Counted from the stretch's first letter, positions 11,004 to 22,426 are shown. The stretch is DNA of 64,000 nucleotides from Trichuris trichiura (GCA_037903355.1 JBAJFE010000026.1:6758001-6822000), one strand, 5' to 3'. A program made the numbers and translations. Notes: a model not told the origin generated them from the letters alone.

Positions 11004-11273
11004 GAGCCCATCAAAATCAGTAAACAGAAGCAACGGTTGTTCAGGAAACTGTCAGCTCAAAATAAAGCATTTCGCAAAAAACTGTCATGCGCTCTCTGCG
11101 TCTACGGATTACTATTAAATTGAAAAATAGCTTTTCCCGTAAGGTTTTATCCCAGCAGCTAAACGCGAACCGCTACATCGCTAAATTCATTTCACGTGAA
11201 TTTCAGCATACGTTGACCTCACAGCACTTTTCACACCAACAGCACAAACCAGCTTAATTGGTTAAAACAACTA

Positions 11274-11525
11274 GTGGCAACAAAGCAGCCATTTCTATTG
11301 CAGTTAGATAAAACGCGCATGCGAGTTTTTTCCACCTTGACTGCATTTGTCCAACAGGAAACTTACTACAACAACTCGGAAATAACTTGGCCTGTGAATC
11401 AGTCTACTGTATTCATTCTTCTTGTTCCGTTACTGCAGGGATGTGTAGAAGGGTTATCGCCTAGGTCTGAACACACGTGTGTACTGCCTATGTATGGGTC
11501 GTATAAAGTTCAGGCCCAGGCCTAG
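11274..11525 (+). CDS. Conserved ORF in arm B, unidentified
   Basis: An open frame of about 83 codons lacks an ATG but sits behind a CTATTGCAG acceptor-like site (after 11304). Its end includes SPRSEHTCVLPMYGSYKVQA and a stop. The mirror frame at 22135-21890 differs by only three substitutions and a 6-bp gap, which is lower than much of the arm. A strong GTAAGT follows about 30 bp after the stop. It contains a short hydrophobic segment (FILLVPLLQG). No family recognised; an exon of a secreted or membrane protein is one possibility. Confidence 0.3.
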   Translation: MATKQPFLLQLDKTRMRVFSTLTAFVQQETYYNNSEITWPVNQSTVFILLVPLLQGCVEGLSPRSEHTCVLPMYGSYKVQAQA

Positions 11526-12646
11526 TGCTGCATTCAAGCAAGTAGAGCTGGTAAGTTCAATGTTATTAGCATTTGCCGCTCGCGCAGTTAGTCGCATTGT
11601 TTAAGCATGGAACAATTTTTACGATGTTACACAGTTGAATGCCTTAAAAATGCCTTCATAGTGCAGTGAAAATGTAACAATGATAATCTCTGTTGACGCT
11701 AAGTCAGCTTCCAAGTCGATCAAGGGTGGTTCGCTGATGCGGTAGTGACGATGACGGTTCAGCCGTTTAACTCACGGTTTCTCCAATTTCCATGATTTTT
11801 TGCAATAGAACTTTCGTTAGAACGCTTCATAATTTTTGTTTCAAAACTAACGGGTTACTGTTTGACCTGAAAGCTTCGCGGTAAAAATTATTAGGCATTG
11901 CAATGGGACTTCTATCGTAACGAACGCCACATACTTGGCATGATTGATTCCCAGGAGCTGATAAAAATTAGTTCACTGCTTTCCCCCACTCTGCATTTGT
12001 TAGGGTTGTAGCTCCTTGTTGTCATTCACGGTAAACGTTCAAGCGGGAGTTAAGTTTTTGAATTGCGGTTACTTATTTATTAATCATAAACGTTAGCTGA
12101 ATACACTGTTTTATTCAACCGTGTTCGTTCTCAGTAACTATGCCAAGAAAGATTCAAGTTTCCGAAAGATTTAGCCATATTGCTGGCTATCAGGATGAAA
12201 TGAAACGTTCTGTCAATCAGTCAATGTCAGATAGCAACTTGTCGATTACGAAAAGATCACACTGCATAGGATGCTCTTAACTAGAAAAGAGTATCAGTGA
12301 AAATGCCATGTAAGGGCCTCTAGGGTGCATTAGAAAGGAAGCGCTCAGCGGATTTCAATGTGCATCAGAGTGCGTGCATTTGCAGGTAGAGATGAATCTC
12401 TTTTGAGTGAATGCTTAGGTTTCTGGTGCGATAGAATTTGCTATTGTGTTTCAAGTGCTATCTTTGAGGTAGTAAATACGTTGTCTACTTTTTCCTGACT
12501 ATGTTGCAATCAACTTGCCGAGTTTTGTTTGTTTAGGATATATTTACGAATTCAGAATCTATCCCTTCCAGGTCAGTGCTCTAAATCTGATCGGCCATGT
12601 AAAATTATACGGATCTTGAAGTCACCTATAATAATCTAGCTAACTA

Positions 12647-12775
12647 CCGTATATCACAGCGTACAAGAACTTTTTCCTACCTAAGGAAAGAGTAGTAATG
12701 ATTAGCCCAGTGACGGTGACGCTGATTGCTCCAGTCTAGGTCAATTCTGATTGGTCAGTTTTCTGTGATTGCTAG
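12647..12775 (+). mobile_element. Solo pogo-type terminal repeat in arm B
   Basis: TA followed by CCGTATATCACAGCGTAC and about 125 bp similar to the terminal repeat of the pivot element at 15750 (shared block CAGTGACGGTGACGCTGATT). No partner end is seen elsewhere in this arm; the only opposite-facing match is the mirror at 20645-20768. It is either the relic of a related element or one end of a larger 8.1 kb unit that encloses both FIS1 genes. Confidence 0.6.
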
Positions 12776-13857
12776 TCTAGTCTGTCCCATAAAATAGTTG
12801 TCTTGTAGCCCAATTAGCGTCAGCGTTAGTCTGACGTCATTATTAAGTAATCGTTGACGTAACGACTGAGGAAAATGGTTTAAGCACAACAAACGCGATG
12901 AAGCAGGTAAAACAAGCGCCGCGGATAAGCTGGGCAAAGGGTGACTTTATGCTTAGTCTAAAAGAGCGGAATGGTGCATACAAGAATTTCGCTTCCGATG
13001 TTTCCAAACCTCGCTGAACCGCATAAACTGCGGGCACCCATCTTTCTGGCATTGTAAAAACGCTACGTCATTAAAGCGACGACCGCAATCCCTCCTGTCT
13101 CGTGTCATCATGAAAAAAAATTTTGCGATTGTAGACTCGGTTGAAGCAACCCATACTTGTCCGTCGTTAGCCGCTGTAGTTTCCATGAGAAGCGGTCTGC
13201 TCTAGACGCTTGTGAAAAACTAGAAGCAGATTTCTGCATCAAGGAAACTTCACACACATGAATAGTAACATGCGTTACGAATCGATGCACGATATATCTC
13301 TGACACGTATATACGTACGTATTCATAATCTTATACGGTAGGACAACTCATGCGTAACTATCTTTATTCGTAGTGGCGGAGTGTAGCATCATCAGTGCTA
13401 ACTGATAATCATACGCGCTTGACGTCAATTATTTTTCTAACGACGGCATGCGCAAAGTCCAGAAAGCTCTGCTTTTAAAAATTTTTATTTCTAGTAGAAA
13501 GACCGGTGCAATGATCAACACATTGTAAAGTTAGGCGTTCAATTGATTCTGCAGCAACGGTTTTTAACATTCAGGAATAAGTGAAGCTATGTTACAGGTC
13601 TTTGCCCAAGTGGACATATATTAGAACTGCAAGAGTTGTTTGGCGACGGATCTTGCCTTGTGAGCGCGGAGGAGACGGAAAAGATCCAATTTTTGACATC
13701 CGAATAAATAAAGATCTTTGTTATTTGAAATTGTAACACTTTCGAAATGTCGATGCTATTGACTGGCCGAATAGTTTTGCCGCTCTGCCATATAAAGCAG
13801 CCATTTCGCTAAATGTCACAATAAAATTCTCCCGGCAAATAGTCACAATCAGCCGCG

Positions 13858-14196
13858 ATGACTAAATTTCGCTTCAGTACCATTGCAATCCTATTCGGAA
13901 AACTATATGGGAGGCCAACATAGCCATATCACTTAGTATATTGCATAATATATTTGACTAACTTTTCAAAGTACAGATTTTGCTTAGTCACTGTGAAACT
14001 TTTCGCTGCAAAGATAAGGAACATACTATTTGAACTCCATTGCAACTACTCGACAAACGCCAATATACTTATGTTGACAAAGTTAATTTTAAAGAAGCAG
14101 CAGTTTTTATCAATGAAGTTATGTTTACATTTCAAACTATTTAGAAATAGAAAGTTGTTCAATAGAAATCATTGCTTTCAAGAGCGCAGCCTGTAG
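13858..14196 (+). pseudogene. 113-codon ORF interrupted by TAG (arm B)
   Basis: Counterpart of the uninterrupted minus-strand ORF at 19562-19221. Here the same frame has a TAG after about 21 codons and many replacements. It lies just downstream of FIS1, convergent with it. The product would be Lys/Leu/Phe-rich with no recognised domain, so the ORF may be chance. Confidence 0.2.
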
Positions 14197-14395
14197 GGAG
14201 CAAAACGTAATGACCGACAACCGCTTTCAATTTCTAACGAGGCAAAGCAAATTGCAAAGACTGCGCTGCTGTTGGCACATTAGTTTTTGAAGGAGGTACA
14301 TTTCTAAGAAGAAAAACTTATTTATAGAGGAAGACAAACAAATGAAATGACAATGAATGCTTTATTACTCCAAGAATTCGTTATAAAAGCAAAAG

Positions 14396-15608
14396 CTAAC
14401 TTAGACGTAAAAGTGCTATTGCCAACGTGGTCACAATACCGCCAACGATCGAGAAAATCACTCCTTTGTTTACGTAGCTTTCTGCAAAACATAATGAATA
14501 AAGCGGACGAAATCACGCTATATTTGATGGGAACAGCTTGAAATTATTTGTCGATAGCTACTTAACCTAATTTCAAACGGAATATACTTGAATCGTTTGC
14601 ACTTCTCAAAGACCTTAATAAAAACTTCATTAGGGAATGGTGCGCTGAAAATCAATCGATGTTTCGTGAGACTTATTACTACACAAAATGTACTGACTTT
14701 TCACACTTCCGAAAAGGAACTAAAAGGAAACTTGACAAACAATGGCGTCGACATTAATGCAATACTTTTACAAAGTTTGAACGGAAACCGCAGAAGGACA
14801 CCTTTTCTCTGAAACAAAAGATGGTATCAGAAACGTTACTCTTTGCTATTCCTCCAAACAGTTAAGTAGTAGTAAAGGTTCTGTATGTGAATGAACTAAT
14901 TCGCATACTTGCAAATGACTTAAAATCATTTATTAATGGGAGATTAACTTGGTATAGGGGTAGTCATTAAATAAGTGGGGTGCATATACTAAGTATAATT
15001 ACGCTTTAAGATTCTTTTCTCAATAGCTTCTTTCAAAGCCTTGGCACCTTCATAGTAACCATCATTTTGCAACATTGCGTCCAAATTGTTTAGGGCGAAA
15101 TCAGAATTCTGAATGTACACGTTTGAAATGCCATAACGCTTGTTCAGGATTACTTTAAGTCGCGCATGTTCTAACGCAGTATAGAAAAGATAATCAAGTT
15201 TGTCATCTTTGCTGCTCCCGTTGCTGTTTAGCAGATCTGGAATGTACAAATTTGGCACGGATAGTAACGTTTTCGAACTTAAAGAAATTTTCTAACTGAA
15301 CAGCACGGCGAGTGCTTCTTGCTCTGCGCTGAGGCTAGATGTCTTAGCATGTCAAACGAACTAAAGGCAAAATGCCTTACCTCTCAAAAGAGAAAGACCA
15401 AGTCTGATGTGAGACTTCTTGCTGCGCACAAGAAAGTAAGCGAAAAGAAAAGTTGTATCAGCGGACAGTTCCCCGCTAGAAAGTTTCCTTTGGAGTGCTC
15501 TCTGTGCAGCCTGGTTCGGACACATTATGCAAATATGCAACTAAAGTAATGCAATACCTTTAGTTCACGGTCGTTTACGGTTTCACGCAACAGATCGTCA
15601 GCTAACAT
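14396..15608 (-). CDS. FIS1: Mitochondrial fission 1 protein, arm B copy
   Basis: Five exons on the minus strand: 15608-15558, 15510-15381, 15236-15154, 15108-15003 and 14481-14396. Introns are 47, 144, 45 and 521 bp, all GT-AG with compatible phases. The 151-residue product matches animal Fis1 in length (about 152) and layout. It has the N-terminal arm (MLADDLLRETVNDRELK), the TPR-like core with FAYFLVRSKKSHIRLGLSLL, YLFYTALEHARLK and ALNNLDAMLQNDGYYEGAKA, and a C-terminal membrane anchor (GVIFSIVGGIVTTLAIALL) ending in a short basic tail (RLS). Fis1 is a tail-anchored outer mitochondrial and peroxisomal membrane protein acting in organelle fission. About 24 residues differ from the arm B' copy. 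The start codon is 142 bp from the pogo element. Confidence 0.88.
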
Positions 15609-15749
15609 GGCTACTTTGCACCTGCAGATATTGGCTGCGTGCACAAAAACCGCAGTAAGCAAACAGTTTAACAAAATGTTTGATTCGCAGGGAAGAGTCC
15701 ATTTGATTTTGGACGATGCTATAGATTAACACTTAGCAAGGATAAAATA

Positions 15750-17663
15750 CCGTGTATCACAACCTATGAGAACTCCCCGCACCTTAGCGAAATGTGGTAA
15801 TAATTGGCCCAGTGACGGTGATGCTGATTGCTCAAGTCTAGGTCAATTCTGATAGGTCAGTTTCCTGTGAACGTTAATCGTCCAGTGAGTTGAAAGTGTC
15901 TTGCCTCGACTGCCGTCAACGAAGAATAAGTTTCCTTACCGACAGAATTTTTGAGCTTTATTTAATGCATTCTGCATGCTAGCTATGATGAGGAGAAGCT
16001 ATACAGCCGGATTCAAGTTGGAAGTCCTCAAGATAGAAAAAGAAAGCAACAACGCCCAGGCGGCCAGGAAGTATGGCGTTACCCGGAAGATGGTGATAGA
16101 TAAGAGGATACAGGAAGAGGTTCTGTGGAGAAGCCAAAGGAACAACGCGCAAGACATTCAGGCACCGCTTCATGGCTGCAACTGGGGAACCCTTTGGCAG
16201 AATGGGTTTGAGAACAGCGACAGAGCGGCCGCATCGTCATAAGAACAGACATCAGAGACACAGCGATGAACTGCGCCCACTACAACCCGCACTTATCGTA
16301 CGGTTTTCCTGCAACGCATGGATATTGCAGTCGTTTCGTGAAAAAGGAAAGACCTCATCCTCAGACAGAAGATGAAAATTGAGCAGAAAATGCCTGTGGA
16401 TTTGGAGGATAAGCTGCGTGATTTCCGGCGGTAGGTTTTCACGTATCTTTTTTGAAGAAGCGCAGCATGCAATCTCTAAACAAATAACTGAACGTCGCAG
16501 CCGTATTTCGTAGAACAAACGAAACTGTACTCTATCTCACGAAATTGTATTTCTAGGCATGTTAGTAATCTGAGAAGGAGGAAAGAGTTTGATTGGGCAA
16601 CGTCGGTAATATGGATGAAACGCCAATCTTTTCTGATATGATTGGCAATAGAACAGTGGACAGTAAAGGCACAATTTTTATTCAAGTGAAGAGCACTAGA
16701 CTTGAAAGAACTCTCTTCACAGTGGTGCTATCCTGCCTGGCTAATAGAATGAAGCTGAAGCCCATGGTCATATTTAAGACGAAAAGGAGGCCAAAGGAAG
16801 ATTTTCCTTCAGGCACCTTTGTCCACTTTCATGAGAACAGCTGGATGGATGAACACGGTCTGAGATTGTAGATTGATAACATCTGGAGAAAACGGCCTGG
16901 GCATAGCAGCAACACAATCATACTGGTGTAGGACTCATTTAGAAGTCACGTGGCAGAAACAATAAAATCACATTTTAAAAAAATGCAAAGTAGAAACAGC
17001 CGTAATAACCGGTGGGCTTACATCAGTTCAGCAACCGCTAGATGTTTGCATTAATAAGCCCTTTAAATACTACACTCAAGAAGAGTGGAAAGAAGGGATG
17101 GCGAACAGGCTGAAGATATACACAGCCAGTGGATGAATGTGAGCACCATCCTTCACCTTGCTGTGCCAGTTCATAATAAAGACATGGAGCAAAGTGAAGA
17201 CGGAAACCGTTATGAAGTCTTTCTGAAAGTGTTCCACCTCCACCCTGTTGGACGACACAGAAGACGGCGAACTGGCAGACATTGACGAGTATCATGCCTA
17301 GCTCAGCAGTTTGGTCTGTTGCTATTAACGTTCTCTGCTTCAAGCGCAACGCTTATCCGCTTCTACTGTCTATTCATCTGAGTTTTACATGGAACAGTTG
17401 TAAGAGACGTCCAATAAACCTATTCAATACGATTCATTTTTCATAGCATACACAATGCTGTAAAACACGGGATAATCAGCGGCTGATCAGTTTCCGCGTT
17501 GCAGTTGAGGCAATACGGTTTCAACTGACTGGACGATTAACGTTCACAGGAAACTGACGAATCAAAATTGACATAGACTTGAGCAATCAGCGTCACCGTC
17601 ACTGGGCCAATTATTACCACCTTTCGCTAAGGGGGGAGAGTTCTCATAGGTTGTAATACACGG
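15750..17663 (+). mobile_element. pogo-type transposon at the pivot of the B/B' palindrome
   Basis: Ends are CCGTGTATCACAACCTATGA and its near-complement (GGTTGTAATACACGG), flanked by TA at 15748-15749 and 17664-17665. The terminal inverted repeats extend about 170 bp. Length is 1914 bp. The flanks ATAAAATA and TATTTTAT are mirror images, so the element sits exactly at the centre of the 11.4 kb palindrome and between the two FIS1 start codons. It encodes a decayed pogo transposase. Confidence 0.92.
15985..17150 (+). pseudogene. Decayed pogo-family transposase
   Basis: An N-terminal Psq-type helix-turn-helix frame (MRRSYTAGFKLEVLKIEKES, then AARKYGVTRKMV) runs from 15985 before a frameshift. 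The DDE domain is readable from about 16608 in NMDETPIFSDM, FTVVLSCLANRMKLKPMVIF and HENSWMDEHGL. The second Asp region is visible as DSFRSHVAETIKSHF near 16930, after an in-frame stop. The third is in TSVQQPLDVCINKPF near 17030. Several stops and frameshifts make it inactive. It is a different pogo lineage from the Tigger copies in the A arms. Confidence 0.85.
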
Positions 17664-17805
17664 TATTTTATGCCGGCATAAGTGTTAATCTATAGCACCG
17701 TCCAAAATCAAATGGACCCGTCCCTGCGAATCAAACGTTTTGTTAAACTGTTTGGTTACTGTAGTTTTTGTGCATGCAACCCAGACTTGCAGGTGCAAAG
17801 TAGCC

Positions 17806-19019
17806 ATGTTAGCTGACGATCTGTTGCGCGAAACCGTAGACGACAATCAACTAAAGGTATTGCATTATTTTACTTGCATGTTTACATAATGTGTCTGAAC
17901 CAGGCTGCAGAGAGAGCATTCCGAAAGGAACTTTTTAGCGGGAAACCGTCCGCTGATACAACTTTTCTTTTCGCTTACTTTCTTGTGCGCAGCAAGAAAT
18001 CTGACATCAGACTTGGTCTTTCCCTTTTGAGCGGTAAGGCATTTTGCCATTAGTTCATTTGATGTGCCAAGACATCTGGCCTTAGCGCAGAGCAAGAAGC
18101 ACTCGCCTTGCTGTTCAGTTAGAAAATTTCTTTAAGTTCGAAAGCATTGCTATCCGTGCCAAATTTGTACATTCCAGATCTGCTAGGCAGCAACGGGAGC
18201 AGCAAAGATGACAAATTTGATTATCTTTTCTATACTGCGGTAGGACATGCGCGACTTAAAGTAATCCTGAACAAGCGTTATGGCATTTCAAACGTGTACA
18301 TTCAGAATTTTGATTTCGCCCTAAACATTTTGGACGCAATGTTGCAAAATGATGGTTACCATGAGGGCGCCAAGGCTTTGAAAGAAGCTATCGAGAAAAG
18401 AATCTTAAAGCGTAATTATACTTAGTATATGCACCTCACTTATTTAATCACTACGCTATACCAAGTCAGTATCTCATTAATGTGCGATTTTAAGTCATTT
18501 GCAACTATGCAAATTAGTTCATTCACATACAGAACCTTTCCTACTACTTAACTGTTTGGAGGAATAGCAAAGAGTAACGTTTCTGATACCATCCTTTGTC
18601 TCAGAGAAAAGGTGTCCTTCTGCGGTTTCCGTTCAAACTTTGTAAAAGTATTGCATTAATGTCGACGCCATTGTTTGTCAAATTTCCTTTTAGTTCCTTT
18701 TCGGAAGTGCGAAAAGTCAGTACATTTTTTATGCAGTAATTAGTCTCACAAAACATCGATTGATTTTCAGCGCACCATTCCCTAATGAAGTTTTTATTAA
18801 GGTCTTTGAGAAGTGTAAACGATTCAGGTATATTCCGTTTGACATTAGGTTGAGTAGCTATCGATAAATAATTTCAAGCTGTTACCATGAAATATAGCAT
18901 GATTTCGTCCGCTTTATTCATTATGTTTTGCAGAAAGCTACGTAAACAAAGGAGTGATTTTCTCGATCATTGCCGGTATTGTGACTACGTTGGCAATAGT
19001 ACTTTTACGTCTAAGATAG
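17806..19019 (+). CDS. FIS1: Mitochondrial fission 1 protein, arm B' copy
   Basis: Exons 17806-17856, 17904-18033, 18178-18260, 18306-18411 and 18934-19019 give a 151-residue Fis1. Introns are 47, 144, 45 and 522 bp. Phases agree at every junction, including codons split after the first base at introns 2 and 4. Recognisable segments: MLADDLLRETVDDNQLK; FAYFLVRSKKSDIRLGLSLL; YLFYTAVGHARLK; ALNILDAMLQNDGYHEGAKA; and the anchor GVIFSIIAGIVTTLAIVLL followed by RLR. Intron 3 is in frame without stops, so an unspliced reading gives a misleading longer ORF and an early stop that removes the anchor. This copy keeps the conserved Asp in SKKSDIR, where the arm B copy has His. Its ATG is 143 bp from the pogo end. 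Confidence 0.9.
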
Positions 19020-19220
19020 CTTTTGCTTTTATAATGAATTCTTTGAGTAATAAAGCATTCATTGTCATTTTAGTTGTTTGTCTTGCTCTACAAATAGGAT
19101 TTTCTTCTTATAAATGTACCTGCTTTAGAAACTAATGTGCCAACAGCAACGCACTTCCTTTGCGATTTGTTCTGTCCCGTTAGAAATTGAAAGGTGTTGT
19201 CGGTCATCCCTTTTTGCTCC

Positions 19221-19562
19221 CTACAGGCTGTGCCCTTGAAAGCAACGGTTTCTATTGAACAACTTTCTATTTCTAAATAGTTTGAAATGTAAACATAACT
19301 TCACTGACAAAAACTGCTGCTTCTTTAATATTAACTTTGTCAACATAAGTATATTCGCTTGTGTCAAGTAGTTGCAATAGAGTTCAAACAGTATGTTCCT
19401 TATCCTTCCAGCGAAACATTTCACAGTGATTAAGCAAAACGCATACTTTGAAAAGTTAGTCAAATACAATATGCAATACACTAAGTGATACAGGTATGTT
19501 GACCTGCCATATAGTTTTCGGAATAGGATTGCAAAGGTAGTGAAGCGAAATTTAGTCATCAC
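19221..19562 (-). CDS. 113-codon ORF downstream of FIS1 (arm B'), unidentified
   Basis: An ATG frame starting MTKFRFTTFAILFRK runs uninterrupted to TAG. It is rich in Lys, Leu and Phe, with segments such as NILMLTKLILKKQQF. The mirror frame has a stop near codon 22. It ends about 200 bp after FIS1, convergent with it. No domain recognised; a chance ORF is as likely as a gene. Confidence 0.2.
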   Translation of the reverse strand: MMTKFRFTTFAILFRKLYGRSTYLYHLVYCILYLTNFSKYAFCLITVKCFAGRIRNILFELYCNYLTQANILMLTKLILKKQQFLSVKLCLHFKLFRNRKLFNRNRCFQGHSL

Positions 19563-20303
19563 GGCTGATTGCGACTGTTTGGAGGGAGACTTTTATTGTG
19601 ACATTTAGCGAAATGGCTGCTTCATATGGCAGAGCGGCAAAACTATTTGGCCAATCGATAGCATCGACATTTCAAAAGTGTTACAATTTCAAATAACAAA
19701 GATCTTTATTTATTCGGATGTCGAAAATTGGATATTCTCCGTCTCCTCCGCGCTCACAAGGCAAGATCCGTCGCCAAACAACTCTTGCAGTCCTAATATA
19801 TGTCCACTTGGGCAAAGACCTGTAACATAGCTTCAGTTATTCCTGAATGTTAAAAAAAGTTGCTGCAGAATCAATTGAACCCCTAACTTTACAATGTGTT
19901 GATCATTGCACCGGTCTTTCTACTAGAAATAAACATTTTTAAAAGCAGAGCTTTCTGGACTTTGCGCATGCCGTCGTTAGAAGAATAATTGACGTCAAGC
20001 GCGTATGATTATCAGTTAGCACTGATGATGCTACACTCCGCCACTACGAATAAAAATAGTTACGCATGAGTTGTCCTACCGTATAAGATTATGAATACGT
20101 ACGCATATACGTGTCAGAGGTATATCGTACATCGATTTGTATCGCATGTTACTATTCATGTGTGTGAAGTTTCCTTGATGCAGAAATCTGCTTCTAGTTT
20201 TTCACAAGCGTCTAGAGCAGACCGTTTCTCGCGGAAACTACAGCGGCTAACGACGAACAAGTATGGGTTGCTTCAACCGAGTCCACAATCGCAAATTTTT
20301 TTC

Positions 20304-20572
20304 ATGATGACACGAGACAGGAGGGATTGCGGTAGTCGCTTTAATGACGTAGCGTTTTTACAATGGCAGAAAGATGGGTGCCCGCAGTTTATGCGGTTCA
20401 GCGAGGTTTGGAAACATCGGAAGAGAAATTCTTGTGTGCACCATTCCGCTCTTTTAGACTAAGCATAAAGTCACCCTTTGCCCAGCTTATCCGCAGCGCT
20501 TGTTCTACCTGCTTCATCGCGTTTGTTGTGCTTAAACCATTTTCCTCAGTCGTGACGTCAACGATTACTTAA
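20304..20572 (+). CDS. Possible two-exon small gene in arm B'
   Basis: Starting at ATG 20304, removal of a 38-bp GT-AG segment (about 20331-20368) joins MTRDRRDC to a frame reading RWVPAVYAVQRGLETSEEKF and ending SVVTSTIT before TAA. The mirror in arm B (about 13112-12843) keeps the same frame and splice signals. No family recognised, and an unspliced frame is also open, so this is tentative. Confidence 0.2.
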
Positions 20573-20644
20573 TAATTACGTCAGACTAACGCTGACGCTA
20601 ATTGGGCTACAAAAGAACTATATTATGGGACAGACTAGACTAGC

Positions 20645-20768
20645 AATCACAGAAAACTGACCAATCAGAATTGACCTAGACTTGAGCAATCAGCGTCACC
20701 GTCACTGGGCTAATCATTACTACTCTTTCCTTAGGTAGGGGAAAGTTCTTGTACGCTGTGATATACGG
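20645..20768 (-). mobile_element. Solo pogo-type terminal repeat in arm B'
   Basis: Mirror of 12647-12775, ending CGCTGTGATATACGG before TA (20769-20770). It faces the copy in arm B, so together they look like the two ends of an 8.1 kb unit enclosing both FIS1 genes and the pivot element. Confidence 0.6.
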
Positions 20769-21889
20769 TAGTTAGCTAGATTATTATAGGTGACTTCAAG
20801 ATCCGTATAATTTTACATGGCCGATCAGATTTAGAGCACTGACCTGAAAGGGATAGATTCTGAATTCGTAAATATATCCTAAACAAACAAAGGTCGGCTA
20901 GTTGATTGCAACATGGTCAGGAAGAAGTAGACAACGTATTTACTACCTCAAAGATAGCACTTGAAACACAATAGCAAATTCTATCGCACCAGAAACCTAA
21001 GCATTCACTCAAAAGAGATTCATCTCTACCTGCAAATGCACGCACTCTGATGCACATTGAAATCCGCTGAGCGCTTCCTTTCTAATGCACCCTAGAGGCC
21101 TTTACATGGCATTTTCACTGATACTCTTTTCCAGTTAAAAGCATCCTATGCAGTGTGATCTTTTCGTAATCAACAAGTTGCTATCTGACATTGACTGATT
21201 GACAGAACGTTTCATTTCATCCTGATAGCCAGCAATATGGCTAAATCTTTCGGAAACTTGAATCTTTCTTGGCATAGTTACTGAGAACGAACACGGTTGA
21301 ATAAAACAGTGTATTCAGCTAACGTTTATGATTAATAAATAAGTAACCGCAATTCAAAAACTTAACTCCCGCTTGAACGTTTACCGTGAATGACAACAAG
21401 GAGCTACAACCCTAACAAATGCAGAGTGGAAAAAGGCAGTGAACTAATGTTTATCAGCTCCTGGGAATCAACCATGCCAAGTATGTGGCGTTCGTTAAGA
21501 TAGAAGTCCCATTGCAATGCCTGATAATTTTTACCCCGAAGCTTTCGGGTCAAACAGTAACCCGTTAGTTTTGAAATAAAAGTTATGAAGCGTTCTAACG
21601 AAAAGTCAATTGCAAAAAATCATGGGAATTGTAGAAACCGTGAGTTAAACGGCTGAACCGTCATCGTCACTACCGCATCAGCGAACCGCTCTTGATCGAC
21701 TTGGAAGCTGACTTAACGTCAACAGAGATTATCAGTGTTACATTTTCACTGCATTATGAAGGTATTTTTAAGGCATTCAACTGTGTAACATCGTAAAAAT
21801 AGTTCCATGCTTAAACAATGCGACTAACTGCGCGAGCGGCAAATGCTAATAACGTTGAACTTACCAGCTTCACTTGCTTGAATGTAGCA

Positions 21890-22135
21890 CTAGGCCTGAA
21901 CTTTATACGACCCATACATAGGAAGTACACACGTGTGTTCAGACCTAGGCGATAACCCTTCTACACATCCCTGCAGTAACGGAACAAGAAGAATGAATAC
22001 AGTAGACTGATTCACAGGCCAAGTTATTTCCGAGTTGTTGTAGTAAGTTTCCTGTTGGACAAATGCAGTGAACGTGGAAAAAACTCGCATGCGCGTTTTA
22101 TCTAACTGCAATAGAAATGGCTGCTTTGTTGCCAC
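21890..22135 (-). CDS. Conserved ORF in arm B', unidentified
   Basis: Mirror of the ORF at 11274-11525, two codons shorter near the end (ending GSYKVQA). Substitutions are few, and the acceptor-like site and downstream GTAAGT are kept. No family recognised. Confidence 0.3.
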   Translation of the reverse strand: MATKQPFLLQLDKTRMRVFSTFTAFVQQETYYNNSEITWPVNQSTVFILLVPLLQGCVEGLSPRSEHTCVLPMYGSYKVQA

Positions 22136-22426
22136 TAGTTGTTTTAACCAATTAAGCTGGTTTGTGCTGTTGGTCTGAAAAGTGCTGTGAGTTCAACGTA
22201 TGCTGAAATTCGCGTGAAATGAATTTAGCGATGTAGCGGTTCGCGTTTAGCTGCTGGGATAAAACCTTACGGGAAAAGCTATTTTTCAATTTAATAGTAA
22301 TCCGTAGACGCAGAGAGCGCAGGACAGTTTTTTGCCAAATGCTTTATTTTGAGCTGACAGTTTCCTTAACAACCGTTGCTTCTGTTTACTGATTTTGATG
22401 GGCTCCTATTTTGGCCGACGAAAAAG

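Larger units (their letters stand above)
10983..15749 (+). repeat. Inner palindrome arm B
   Basis: This 4.77 kb block is the reverse complement of 17664-22426; paired positions sum to 33409 at the outer end and 33413-33418 inside. Divergence is a few percent to about 9%, with small indels. It holds a conserved ORF near 11274, a solo pogo-type end at 12647 and a complete FIS1 gene. It starts five bases after arm A ends. Its inner limit is exactly the TA target site of the pogo element at the pivot. Confidence 0.95.
17664..22426 (-). repeat. Inner palindrome arm B'
   Basis: Mirror of 10983-15749. It contains the second complete FIS1 gene, the mirrored solo pogo end (20645-20768) and mirrored ORFs. 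Homology ends at 22426, where region D begins; no target-site duplication was found between the two outer ends of the palindrome. Confidence 0.95.

Noticed and set aside
14347..14541. 64-codon plus-strand ORF, with a following frame at 14588-14812 and its mirror at 18857-18601
   Set aside because: These lie antisense to FIS1 exon 5 and inside FIS1 intron 4. The frames are broken in one arm or the other.
14989..15258. Single-exon 89-codon protein ending KRNYT
   Set aside because: This is unspliced FIS1 exons 3-4 read through the in-frame 45-bp intron. Splicing restores the Fis1 sequence and the membrane anchor.
15319..15549. 76-codon plus-strand ORF, mirrored at 18095-17865
   Set aside because: Antisense to FIS1 exon 2 and its neighbouring introns.
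10983..22426. B/B' as a single transposon with 4.8 kb terminal repeats
   Set aside because: No target duplication at its outer ends and no terminal motif. The only transposase belongs to the small pogo element inside it.
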